Source of the DNA: Bacteroidota bacterium
GTDB taxonomy: Bacteria; Bacteroidota; Bacteroidia; Bacteroidales; B39-G9
Direction of reading: 5' to 3'
DNA length: 10,409 bases
Assembly: GCA_003648455.1 (NCBI GenBank)
Contig: QMPG01000085.1
Location: 1 to 10,409 of the forward strand
The position numbers were made by a program, and so were the translations under genes. Under the pieces are notes generated by a model. It had not been told where the DNA came from. It was given only the letters and a program-made list of their open reading frames with translations, and did no database searches. Positions 1 through 7,352 of the stretch are shown piece by piece; position 1 is the first letter of the stretch; every line of letters begins with the position of its first letter.

Positions 1-28
1 CTAATGCGGGGTTTACTTGCGTGAGCTC

Positions 29-44
29 ACCGCCAGCTGGCGGT
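29..44. repeat. Perfect 16-bp G+C-rich palindrome
   Basis: ACCGCCAGCTGGCGGT is its own reverse complement over all 16 bases. It sits in the only G+C-rich patch of the window and directly abuts another palindrome (GTGAGCTCAC, 21-30). It could be the tip of a dispersed palindromic repeat or a binding site for a dimeric protein. Nothing in the sequence decides between these. Confidence 0.6.
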
Positions 45-50
45 TCGGTT

Positions 51-119
51 CCCGCTTTACTTTCCACTATCCATCGCTAATTCATGCAATTCACTTCGTT
101 TTTGCATGAATAAAGCGGG
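51..119. repeat. Nested inverted repeat (hairpin within hairpin)
   Basis: The outer arms CCCGCTTTA (51-59) and TAAAGCGGG (111-119) are perfect complements. Inside them, ATTCATGCAA (80-89) and TTGCATGAAT (102-111) form a second perfect arm pair around a 12-base loop; base 111 is shared between the two stems. The symmetry suggests a structured mobile or dispersed repeat unit. It could also act as a terminator for a gene left of the window, but there is no following T-tract. Confidence 0.5.
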
Positions 120-144
120 TTAAGTGAAATAATTTAATATAGTT

Positions 145-271
145 GCCACAAATTCACAGATTTTATTAACCCGAAAAATTAAATGCTTTAAATTGCTGTT
201 CAATCTTAATTTATTAAATACATTTCTTTACAGTATTTAAATTATTCTTAAAAAATCTGTGAATCTGTGGC
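145..271. repeat. Long inverted repeat, 20-base arms, 87-base spacer
   Basis: The left arm (145-164, beginning GCCACAAATTCACAG) and the right arm (252-271, ending TGTGAATCTGTGGC) are reverse complements at 19 of 20 positions. The one exception can pair as G-U in RNA. From memory, intergenic repeats of the type 'GCCACAGATTCACAGATT' are common in Bacteroidota genomes, so this is probably a dispersed repeat and not specific to the adjacent gene. The spacer is AT-rich and non-coding. Confidence 0.6.
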
Positions 272-328
272 GTTTAAATAAAGTTTTTATCAATATTATT
301 AGTACTGATTAGTTACAATTTCGACAAA

Positions 329-1078
329 CTAATAATAATAAAATTTATTAGTCATCTTTTTATGAAGAGTAATAATCCAGCCAAACTTAAAAGCATATAA
401 ATAATCGTTTCTTAATTGGTCGTCATTTTCCATTGTGTCGAAATTCCAAGAGCGACGATTTTTTGTCCATGCCTGCGTTAATTCAAATCCAGCATAAAAA
501 TTAACCCTTCCATTATTGCTAAAATACATATAGCCAATAAATTCGCTTATTGCCAATCCATTGGATAATCTGTCATAACCTTTGGCATAATCATTCAAAA
601 CGCTTGGTGTATTATTCCCGTCGTTTTCAATTCTTATTTTATGTTGCAATAAGCCTGCACTTGCCGTTATTAGCAATCCGGAGTTTTCGTTTGGTCCAAA
701 AAGCGGAATAATTTTACCTGCTTTAACATTTATATGAAAACCTCTTTCAAAAAATTTTATGCCGGAATATTCTCCAAAAATATTAATAACTTGCCCGTTT
801 GAAGTACTAATACTATCTAAAACACCATTTTCTTTAACATCCTGACCAAACAGATAATTTGCATCAATTCCAAAAAGGAAATTAGACTTTGTTTTTACCA
901 TAAACGAAGCGCCAAGTGTTGAACTAACGCCAAAACGATTTGCCAAATCTCCTCCCGGAACTTGTAATGAGTATGATACAGAAACCATGGGCACTACAAG
1001 TTTTGTATCTTCAATCGTCTGTGAAAAAACAATTTGCGAAAAAACAATAAGGGTTAATAATAATAATATTTTTTTCAT
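329..1078 (-). CDS. Conserved outer-membrane beta-barrel-like protein of unknown function
   Basis: This 249-aa protein starts at ATG with a clear signal peptide (MKK, then a hydrophobic run to about residue 18, cleavage near FSQ|T). The mature part alternates polar and hydrophobic residues, is rich in Gly, Phe and Tyr, and ends in aromatic residues (FYYY). All of this suits a small outer-membrane beta-barrel. Conspicuous segments are PGGDLANRFG (41-50), GLLQHKIRIE (142-151), AKGYDRLSNG (165-174) and NRRSWNFDTM (207-216). I recognise this pattern from uncharacterised Bacteroidota proteins, but no function is known to me and no enzyme motif is visible. The gene stands alone: an inverted-repeat cluster lies downstream and a divergent gene begins 165 bp upstream. 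No good TAnnTTTG promoter box was found in that AT-rich spacer. The barrel assignment is inferred from composition and the signal peptide. Confidence 0.75.
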   Translation of the reverse strand: MKKILLLLTLIVFSQIVFSQTIEDTKLVVPMVSVSYSLQVPGGDLANRFGVSSTLGASFMVKTKSNFLFGIDANYLFGQDVKENGVLDSISTSNGQVINIFGEYSGIKFFERGFHINVKAGKIIPLFGPNENSGLLITASAGLLQHKIRIENDGNNTPSVLNDYAKGYDRLSNGLAISEFIGYMYFSNNGRVNFYAGFELTQAWTKNRRSWNFDTMENDDQLRNDYLYAFKFGWIITLHKKMTNKFYYY

Positions 1079-1243
1079 TATTTTTTTAATGAGAAATTTT
1101 GGCTAAATTATATATTTATAAATAATTATAACAGAAAAAAGATTAATAAAATGTTCTATTTTTATAAAAATTTAATATTTCGCAATATATATAGTAATTT
1201 TAATTCTCTTTAAGCGTTTAATTAACAGTCTTTCAAATAAATA

Positions 1244-4200
1244 TTGAAAAAAATCATACTATACATATTATTGTTTTTCTCAACAACATTTGTTGTTGCT
1301 CAAGAGTATAGCAATCTTCGAATTTCAAATATTAAAATAAATTCTGACACAATATTAATTGACAGTTTAAGCATTATTCCAAACTCTTTATTTGTTTTCG
1401 ATAATGATAATATAATAATACACGACAGCTTATATAGTATTGACTTTGTAAAATCATTAATTATTCCTAACAAACAATGGTTTGAGACACACAATATTCA
1501 TAACGTTAAAATAACATATAAAGTGTTTCCTTATAATTTTTCAGAACCCTTTTTTAATAAGGATTTTAACAAATACGCTAAAATACAAACTGTTGATAAT
1601 GAAATTTCCTATACCTATAAACCAAATAATTATAATGATTTTTTCAAAAAAGATGAGTTGCTTACACAAGGTAGTATCTCAAGAGGCATAACTTTTGGAA
1701 ACAATCAGGATGTTGTTGTTAACTCAACATTAAACTTACAAATGTCGGGTAAGCTTAATGAAAATTTTAATATTCTTGCTGCAATATCCGATAATAACAT
1801 CCCTATTCAACCGGAAGGAAATACTCAACAAATTCAAGATTTTGACAAGGTTTTTATTCAACTTTATAATGATAAAACCAAAATTGTTGCAGGCGACTTT
1901 AATATTAATAAACCCCTTGGTCTTTTTATGAATATTAATAAAAAAGCTCAGGGTGGTTTTGTTTCTTCAAAATTTAAATTAAAAAACCAAAATGTTTTTA
2001 AAACGTCTGTAAGTGGAGCTGTGTCGAAAGGGAAATATAACAGAATGAGTTTTAACGGAATTGAGGGAAAACAAGGTCCGTACAAATTGCAAGGTGCAAA
2101 TAATGAAGCTTATATAATGATATTATCCGGCACGGAAAAGATTTATATTGATGGCCGTCTTTTAAAACGTGGCCTCGAAAACGACTACATTATTAATTAT
2201 AATTCTGCAGAAATATCTTTTACTGCAAATCAATTAATTACCAAAGACAAAAGAATTGTTGTTGAGTTTGAATATTCTGATAGAAATTATGCTCGTTTCT
2301 TATTGTTTAACAGCAATGAATTTCACACAAAAAAATCGAAATTTTATCTTAATGTATTTTCTGAACAAGACAGCAAAAATCAACCCATTGATCAGGATTT
2401 AACAAATCAGCAAAAACAACTTTTGGCAAATATAGGCGACAGTTTAAATATGGCTGTTGTTCCAAATGTTAAAATTGACACAAATTTTAACGGCAACTAT
2501 GTTTTTTACAAAATGATTGATACTGTTATAAACAGCAATTTGTATGACAGTGTTTTTGTTTATTCAACAAATGCAGATGTAGCAATTTACCGATTGGGAT
2601 TTTCTTATGTTGGTGAAAATAACGGGAACTATGTTCAGGGAAAATCTCCGGCCAACGGTAAAGTTTTTGAATGGACAGAACCAATAAACGGACAAGCACA
2701 AGGAAATTACGAGCCTGTGGTATTATTAATTACGCCTAAAAAAAATCAGATGGTAACATTTGGCGGTGAAACTTTTATAACAAAAAATACTGAAGCTAAT
2801 TTTGAAGTGGCTTTGTCTAATAATGATATTAACTCTTTCTCAAAGAATGATGCTGGCGATGATTTGGGCTACGCATTAAAATTAAATTTAAAGCAAAATA
2901 TTCCTTTAACAAACAACAGCTTAACAACCTCAGCAAATTTTCAACACATTAATAAATATTTTAAACCAATTGAGCGATTTAAAACCGCAGAGTTTGAACG
3001 AGACTGGAACCTAAAAAACCTGTCGGACAAAAAATTTAATGAAAATTTGTTGAATATAAATCTGGATTACTTAAACAAAAAATTAGGCTCGTTTCAATAT
3101 AATTTCGATTACCTGAATAAAGGAGAACTGGTTAATGCTAACAAAAATACTGTGAAAACAAATGTAAAAAAAAACAAATTTGATTTTAATTTTACCGGCA
3201 GTTGGCTAAATAGCAAGTATGATAAAAACAAAACTGATTTTTTGCGATACAATGCTTCTTTATCAAAACAGATTTCGTTTTTTTCTGTTGGCATAAAGAA
3301 TGATTTTGAAAGAAACCTCTGGAATAATATTAGTAACGACAGCTTAATTGATAATAGTTACAAGTTCGATAGAAAAGAATTTTTTATTAGCAACTCTGAC
3401 AGCACGGAAAATACATTTTTTGCAAAATTTGTGAGACGTAAAGATTATCTGCCGTCAAACAACGAGCTAAAATACAGCACCTTGGGTGAAGACTACAATT
3501 TTGGCTTAAACCTGCATAAAAATCCAAAAAACACTTTAAAAATTATTGCTTCGTATAGAAAGCTAACAATAGAAGACAGTACTCTGAGCAACAACAAGGC
3601 TGACAATTCGTTACTAACTCGTCTTGAACATAATTTAAAATTATTTAAAGGAGTAATCAGCTCATCAACATTTTTTGAAATCTCTAAAATTTTTGAGCTT
3701 AAAAAAGAATTCTCTTATCTTGAAGTGTCGCAAGGACAAGGCTTATATGCGTGGACAGATTATAACAGCAATGATATTAAAGAATTAAACGAGTTTGAAA
3801 TAGCAAATTTTAAAGACCAGGCTAATTACATTAGAATATTTACACCAACAAATCAGTTTGTACAAACATATAAAAATCAATTTAATCAAATTCTATATCT
3901 TAAACCGCGACGTGCATGGCATAATGAAAAAGGTGTTAAAAAATTTATTTCGCGCTTTTCAAATCAATTTGCTTATAGAATAAGTAAAAAAACAACAAAT
4001 GACCATTTTCTCAATATCGCAAATCCTATTATTGATTTTGATGATTTATTGCTCGTCAATGTAAATTATTCGGCTCGTAATATATTGTCGTTTAACAAAA
4101 CAAATACAAAATTTGGGCTTGATTATGTTTTTCAGAATAATAAAAACAAAATGCTTCTCGTAAATGGTTTCGATAACAGAAGTAATAATTATAATGGGCT

Positions 4201-4702
4201 TAGGCTTAGATGGAATATAAACAAAAATCTGTCGTTGCTAAATGATTTTACGAAGGGTGACAAAACGTATAATTCGGAATCTTTCAGCTCAAAAAATTAT
4301 GATATAAACTATGACAAAAACAAGCTGACTTTTTCTTTCCAACCAAACTTATTCTTAAAGCTTAGCATTATATATAAATACATCAAAAAAATCAATTGTT
4401 TAAATACAGAAGAATCGACAAATCATGATGCGGGATTTGAATTAAAATACAGCAAACTCAATAAAGGAACCATAACAATGAAAGCCAATTATTTAAATCT
4501 AACATATAATGCAAACACAAACACACCCATAGCCTACGAAATGCTCGATGGGTTTTTCCCGGGCGATAATTTAACTTGGGATTTAATTTTCCAGAAAAAC
4601 GTTTCGAAAAAAGTACAGATAAACATCAACTACTCAGGCAGATGGTCAGAGGACACAAAAATAATTCACACAGGAACAATGCAGATAAGGGCTATTTTTT
4701 AA
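1244..4702 (+). CDS. Large outer-membrane beta-barrel protein, Bacteroidota-specific (uncharacterised)
   Basis: This 1152-aa protein starts at TTG (1244), chosen because it gives a typical signal peptide (MKK plus hydrophobic run, cleavage near VVAQ|EY). Residues 21-130 form a globular N-terminal part. A conserved block follows at about 145-225 (SRGITFGNNQDVVVN, NNIPIQPEGNTQQIQDFDKVF, GDFNINKP), then a 'YIDG...DYIINYNSAEISFT...RIVVEFEYSDRNYAR' region at about 301-351. The remainder is long, rich in Asn, Lys, Phe and Tyr, and beta-strand-like to a terminal Phe, as in an outer-membrane barrel. Parts recall the repeats of the gliding/T9SS protein SprA, but the protein is about half its length, so it is not called sprA. 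An EF-hand-like loop lies at residues 839-850. The gene is divergent from the 249-aa outer-membrane protein and convergent with the M1 peptidase, overlapping it by 11 bp. The function is unknown; an envelope scaffold or transport role is a guess. Confidence 0.8.
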   Translation: MKKIILYILLFFSTTFVVAQEYSNLRISNIKINSDTILIDSLSIIPNSLFVFDNDNIIIHDSLYSIDFVKSLIIPNKQWFETHNIHNVKITYKVFPYNFSEPFFNKDFNKYAKIQTVDNEISYTYKPNNYNDFFKKDELLTQGSISRGITFGNNQDVVVNSTLNLQMSGKLNENFNILAAISDNNIPIQPEGNTQQIQDFDKVFIQLYNDKTKIVAGDFNINKPLGLFMNINKKAQGGFVSSKFKLKNQNVFKTSVSGAVSKGKYNRMSFNGIEGKQGPYKLQGANNEAYIMILSGTEKIYIDGRLLKRGLENDYIINYNSAEISFTANQLITKDKRIVVEFEYSDRNYARFLLFNSNEFHTKKSKFYLNVFSEQDSKNQPIDQDLTNQQKQLLANIGDSLNMAVVPNVKIDTNFNGNYVFYKMIDTVINSNLYDSVFVYSTNADVAIYRLGFSYVGENNGNYVQGKSPANGKVFEWTEPINGQAQGNYEPVVLLITPKKNQMVTFGGETFITKNTEANFEVALSNNDINSFSKNDAGDDLGYALKLNLKQNIPLTNNSLTTSANFQHINKYFKPIERFKTAEFERDWNLKNLSDKKFNENLLNINLDYLNKKLGSFQYNFDYLNKGELVNANKNTVKTNVKKNKFDFNFTGSWLNSKYDKNKTDFLRYNASLSKQISFFSVGIKNDFERNLWNNISNDSLIDNSYKFDRKEFFISNSDSTENTFFAKFVRRKDYLPSNNELKYSTLGEDYNFGLNLHKNPKNTLKIIASYRKLTIEDSTLSNNKADNSLLTRLEHNLKLFKGVISSSTFFEISKIFELKKEFSYLEVSQGQGLYAWTDYNSNDIKELNEFEIANFKDQANYIRIFTPTNQFVQTYKNQFNQILYLKPRRAWHNEKGVKKFISRFSNQFAYRISKKTTNDHFLNIANPIIDFDDLLLVNVNYSARNILSFNKTNTKFGLDYVFQNNKNKMLLVNGFDNRSNNYNGLRLRWNINKNLSLLNDFTKGDKTYNSESFSSKNYDINYDKNKLTFSFQPNLFLKLSIIYKYIKKINCLNTEESTNHDAGFELKYSKLNKGTITMKANYLNLTYNANTNTPIAYEMLDGFFPGDNLTWDLIFQKNVSKKVQININYSGRWSEDTKIIHTGTMQIRAIF

Positions 4703-6587
4703 AAATTCGTTTTACATAAAAACACTTTTTTGTTTTTATGCCAACAAAATAATTACCTGTAATTAAGCCACTTAAGTCTATTTGTAAAGAATCGGAATAA
4801 GAAAAATTACTAAATGTCTTTACTTCTCTTCCGTTAATATTATATATTGAAACTTGTTTTAACAAAATTGTAGCGTTTGATTTTATTGTTAAAAAATCTA
4901 TAACGGGATTGGGAGAAATAAAAATATCTTTATTTAAATTGCTAGAATTAATATTAATAATATCGGGGGTTTTTGTAATAATATTTTTGTCAGGGTCAAA
5001 AATTATTTTCTTTACATTAAAAGGAAGCTGAAAAACATAGTCCTGAGAAGCTTTTGAATTATGAAGCACCAATAATGTGTCGTTGTTACTATCGGAAAAA
5101 GAAATTGGTAAATCGAGTTCAAAAAAACTTACCGAAGGGTCAGATTGTGTTTGCTTAATATTTAACGAAACAATATTTTCTTCGTTTTGCGACCAGCTAA
5201 TATTATAAATTGGATATCCCTGCTTGTAAATCCAGTTATTAAAAAATTGCGACAGATTAGTGTCAGCCACTGTTTCAAAATGTCTTTTTATATCATCTGT
5301 TTTTGCGAAATTATTTATTAAAGTACTGTCGGTTAAATAATTTTTTATTGCTTGAAAAAATACAGTATCACCCAACTGCCATCGAAGCATATGTAAAACC
5401 ATTGCAGCTTTGTCGTATGTTAATCGAGTATCGAAAATTTGATAAATTTCGGTTGTGTCATAAACAAAAACAGATCCGTTGCTTTGACTTGTTATGTTTG
5501 TTATTTTATTTGTTTTCCAAGATAGCCAATTGTCTGTAAAATTTTCACAAACCAAGCCCTCGCAATATCGTGCAAAACCTTCATTTACCCATATTTCCTG
5601 CCAACTGCCACAAGTAATATAATCTCCAAACCACTGATGAGCCAGTTCATGAGCCATTAAATTTAAACTGAAATTATATATAAAACTTATTGTTTGATGC
5701 TCCATTCCCCCACCCCATCCAAATTGTGCCTGACCATATTTTTCATCTTTAAACGGATATGGAATAAACAATTTGCTATAAAGTTCAATAACCGGAATAA
5801 TATCAGGTGTTTGCTCCATTGCTGTTTCTAAATTTTCGGGATACACAAAATTTAAAATCTCAACAGAATCGTTGTCGTTTAATATTGCATAGTCGGAATA
5901 GCAAGAATAATTAGTTACTGCAATAGCAACAAGATAGGCTGCAATTGGATGACGATGCTTCCAATGAGTAATTTTTTTTTCTCCAAAAATTTTTTCCGAG
6001 ATTAATATTCCGTTGCTCGCTACTTTATTTTCTTTTGGTGTGGTAACAAACACATCAATAGAATCGGCTTTGTCGGTCAAACTTTGCTTGCAAGGCCACC
6101 AATCTCTTGCACCATAAGGTTCAGAAAGTGTCCAGATTATTGGAACAAGGTTGTGATAGGCTTGCGTAAACGCACCAAAACCATCACTCTCCGTCGGCTC
6201 ACCCTGATAAAAAATTGAAACAGAATCTTTTTGATTTACAGAAAATTGATTTGAAAAATTTAATGTTAATATATTATTTGAATGTGAAAAATTAATTTTT
6301 GAGTTGTTATATAAAATGGAATCAACAACAAGCTCATCCGCTAAATCGAAACGAATAGAATCTGTTGGCTTAACAATTTTAAAATAGGTAGTAACACATC
6401 CTTTTATATAATATTGGTTGGGGTCAATTTCCCATTCGAGACGATGATATGTTATGTCGTAACATTCACCAACATTAATTTGTGGCATAAAACTTCGCCT
6501 AAAACGATAATCAGGTTTCTGTTTAGATTCGGAAAAGGCTGAAAAATATAATAATGTTGTTAATATGACTATTAATAATCTTTTCAT
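4692..6587 (-). CDS. Secreted M1-family zinc aminopeptidase with T9SS C-terminal sorting domain
   Basis: This 631-aa protein starts at ATG with a signal peptide (residues 1 to about 19). Residues 40-230 match the N-terminal beta domain of M1 peptidases. The substrate-binding motif GGGMEH is at 292-297 (the family usually has GAMEN; Glu296 is kept). The zinc site is HELAH (His313, Glu314, His317) with the third ligand Glu336 in NEGFARY, and Tyr391 sits where the catalytic tyrosine is expected. The catalytic part ends near 455 and is followed by a beta-rich linker. A T9SS type-A sorting domain occupies about 555-631 (SPNP at 558-561, LSGLITGNYFVGI, Lys-rich end). The enzyme should therefore be exported by Sec, moved across the outer membrane by T9SS, and be released or surface-anchored, trimming N-terminal residues from peptides. 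The gene has a candidate promoter 48-55 bp upstream. It lacks the large C-terminal helical domain of cytosolic M1 enzymes. Confidence 0.93.
   Translation of the reverse strand: MKRLLIVILTTLLYFSAFSESKQKPDYRFRRSFMPQINVGECYDITYHRLEWEIDPNQYYIKGCVTTYFKIVKPTDSIRFDLADELVVDSILYNNSKINFSHSNNILTLNFSNQFSVNQKDSVSIFYQGEPTESDGFGAFTQAYHNLVPIIWTLSEPYGARDWWPCKQSLTDKADSIDVFVTTPKENKVASNGILISEKIFGEKKITHWKHRHPIAAYLVAIAVTNYSCYSDYAILNDNDSVEILNFVYPENLETAMEQTPDIIPVIELYSKLFIPYPFKDEKYGQAQFGWGGGMEHQTISFIYNFSLNLMAHELAHQWFGDYITCGSWQEIWVNEGFARYCEGLVCENFTDNWLSWKTNKITNITSQSNGSVFVYDTTEIYQIFDTRLTYDKAAMVLHMLRWQLGDTVFFQAIKNYLTDSTLINNFAKTDDIKRHFETVADTNLSQFFNNWIYKQGYPIYNISWSQNEENIVSLNIKQTQSDPSVSFFELDLPISFSDSNNDTLLVLHNSKASQDYVFQLPFNVKKIIFDPDKNIITKTPDIININSSNLNKDIFISPNPVIDFLTIKSNATILLKQVSIYNINGREVKTFSNFSYSDSLQIDLSGLITGNYFVGIKTKKCFYVKRIFKK
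4715..4740 (+). terminator. Candidate hairpin terminator after the 1152-aa gene
   Basis: CATAAAAACA (4715-4724) and TGTTTTTATG (4731-4740) are perfect 10-base complements around a 6-base loop CTTTTT. The hairpin starts 12 bases after the TAA stop of the plus-strand gene. It lies inside the last codons of the convergent peptidase gene, so those codons may carry both signals. The stem is AT-rich and no T-tract follows it, so intrinsic termination is uncertain. Confidence 0.35.
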
Positions 6588-6634
6588 TTACGTGGTTTTT
6601 TTATAATTAAACCATACATATTTTATTTCACATT

Positions 6635-6665
6635 CAAATATATAACAATTAGTTGAAAAAAAGAA
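6635..6665 (-). promoter_or_regulatory. Candidate Bacteroidota promoter for the M1 peptidase gene
   Basis: Read on the minus strand, TATATTTG (6642-6635) matches the -7 consensus TAnnTTTG exactly. TTC (6665-6663) stands 20 bases upstream in the -33 position, where TTG is usual. Transcription would begin near 6628, giving a leader of about 40 bases before the ATG at 6587. The site is interleaved with the divergent promoter for the YhbP-like gene. Confidence 0.45.
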
Positions 6666-6683
6666 GTGTGTTTTGTTTCTTTG
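6653..6683 (+). promoter_or_regulatory. Candidate Bacteroidota promoter for the YhbP-like gene
   Basis: TTG (6653-6655) is followed after 20 bases by TTTCTTTG (6676-6683), which matches TAnnTTTG at 7 of 8 fixed or free positions and is followed by CA. Transcription would begin near 6690. This is downstream of the possible GTG start at 6666, so it favours translation from ATG 6705 with a leader of about 15 bases. Confidence 0.45.
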
Positions 6684-6704
6684 CATTTCAAAACAAAACT
6701 TATT

Positions 6705-7136
6705 ATGAATGCATTAGATAAAAAAATTGTATCATTTATTAAAAAACATCATGTTTTAACACTTGCTACTTCAAATAATAATAATCCTTACTGTGCTAAT
6801 TGTTTTTATTCTTTTATTGAAGAAGAAAAGATGCTTGTATTTACTTCAGACAATGACACAAATCATGTAAAAAACGCACTGTTAAATGATGCTATAGCCG
6901 GCTCAATTGTTTTAGAAACAAGCATTGTTGGAAAAATTCAAGGTATTCAGTTTGTGGGAAAAATATTTGAACCAAAGGATAATATCTTGAAAAAAGCCAA
7001 AAAAAATTACTTAAAACGTTTCCCTTTTGCTGCACTAATGAACACAAATTTATGGGTGGTAAAACTCTCATTTATTAAACTAACAGATAACCGATTAGGC
7101 TTTGGTAAAAAATTAATTTGGGAAGAAAAGGGATGA
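6705..7136 (+). CDS. yhbP: YhbP-like UPF0306 protein (split-barrel flavin-binding fold)
   Basis: The protein is 143 aa from ATG 6705. The frame is open from a GTG at 6666, but the extra 13 residues (MCFVSLHF...) are atypical and would precede the likely transcription start. It resembles E. coli YhbP (about 147 aa) along its whole length: ANCFYSF (31-37), GIQFVGKIF (80-88), KRFPFAALM (104-112) and the C-terminal LTDNRLGFGKKLIW (126-139), for which E. coli has FTDNTLGFGKKMIW. YhbP belongs to the pyridoxamine-phosphate-oxidase-like split-barrel proteins, which often bind FMN or other flavins. The cellular role and substrate are not known to me. No signal peptide or membrane segment is visible, so it is cytosolic. 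The gene is a singleton, followed 24 bases later by a dispersed repeat and then by a broken YhbQ-type nuclease gene. The family call is firm; cofactor binding is inferred. Confidence 0.85.
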   Translation: MNALDKKIVSFIKKHHVLTLATSNNNNPYCANCFYSFIEEEKMLVFTSDNDTNHVKNALLNDAIAGSIVLETSIVGKIQGIQFVGKIFEPKDNILKKAKKNYLKRFPFAALMNTNLWVVKLSFIKLTDNRLGFGKKLIWEEKG

Positions 7137-7159
7137 TTGTGTTATTGATTTGTGCGGTT

Positions 7160-7208
7160 TAGCAGGAGATTTCTCCTTACGTCGAAATGACAAAGGTATA
7201 TTGCACTG
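7160..7208 (+). repeat. 49-bp direct repeat, copy 1 (left boundary of GIY-YIG unit)
   Basis: The 49 bases from TAGCAGGAGATTTCTCC to TATATTGCACTG are identical at all positions to 7703-7751, with an offset of 543 bases. The copy contains the small palindrome GGAGATTTCTCC and the motif TCGAAATGACA typical of Bacteroidota intergenic repeats. It begins 24 bases after the YhbP stop codon. Confidence 0.9.
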
Positions 7209-7275
7209 CACTATCATTCTTCATTACTGTTATTCATTGCTGTCATTTCGAAGTGAGGGACGAACGAGAAATCCC
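7165..7275. repeat. Inverted repeat pair upstream of GIY-YIG gene
   Basis: The plus-oriented arm (7165-7192, GGAGATTTCTCC...TCGAAATGACA) faces a minus-oriented relative at 7241-7275 (TGTCATTTCGAAGTGAGG...GAGAAATCCC). The outer (GAGATTTCTC/GAGAAATC) and inner (TCGAAATGACA/TGTCATTTCGA) parts pair well, and the middle differs by a few inserted bases. About 48 bases lie between the arms. In RNA this could form a long imperfect hairpin, which might end transcription after the YhbP-like gene. The rest of the spacer up to 7352 shows only a small TACAGA/TCTGTA hairpin (7295-7309). Confidence 0.7.
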
Positions 7276-7352
7276 ATTTTTTATTGACGGGAATTACAGA
7301 CATTCTGTATGCAAACAAAATTAATATTTACTATTTTGTACATAAAAAAATT

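Larger units (their letters stand above)
1..328. other. Gene-free intergenic region rich in inverted repeats
   Basis: No convincing coding frame is seen on either strand, only short frames with stops. The first 60 bases are about 60% G+C (36 of 60 counted) against roughly 30% elsewhere, and the rest is AT-rich. The stretch holds three structured elements listed separately: a 16-bp palindrome (29-44), a nested hairpin (51-119) and a long inverted repeat (145-271). A 10-bp palindrome GTGAGCTCAC lies at 21-30, and an 8-bp inverted pair CGGGTTAA/TTAACCCG at 116-123 and 166-173 bridges the second and third elements. A weak 7-bp hairpin (308-314 with 327-333) overlaps the stop codon of the next gene on the minus strand. 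The region looks like a collection site for dispersed intergenic repeats, not a regulatory leader. Confidence 0.6.

Noticed and set aside
1..78. Short coding remnant at the left edge
   Set aside because: One frame stays open until a TAA at about 76-78, but it is only about 25 codons, lies across palindromes, and shows no recognisable protein.
1300..1494. A 64-aa minus-strand open frame
   Set aside because: Antisense to the N-terminus of the 1152-aa outer-membrane protein; a by-product of AT-rich codons.
3109..3294. A 61-aa hydrophobic minus-strand open frame
   Set aside because: Antisense to Lys- and Asn-rich codons of the 1152-aa protein, which yield Phe/Leu-rich reverse frames by composition.
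1244..4702. Naming the large outer-membrane protein SprA
   Set aside because: SprA is about 2400 aa; only local resemblance is visible, so the symbol was not assigned.
5303..5539. A 78-aa plus-strand open frame
   Set aside because: Lies wholly within the M1 peptidase coding region on the other strand and has no recognisable features.
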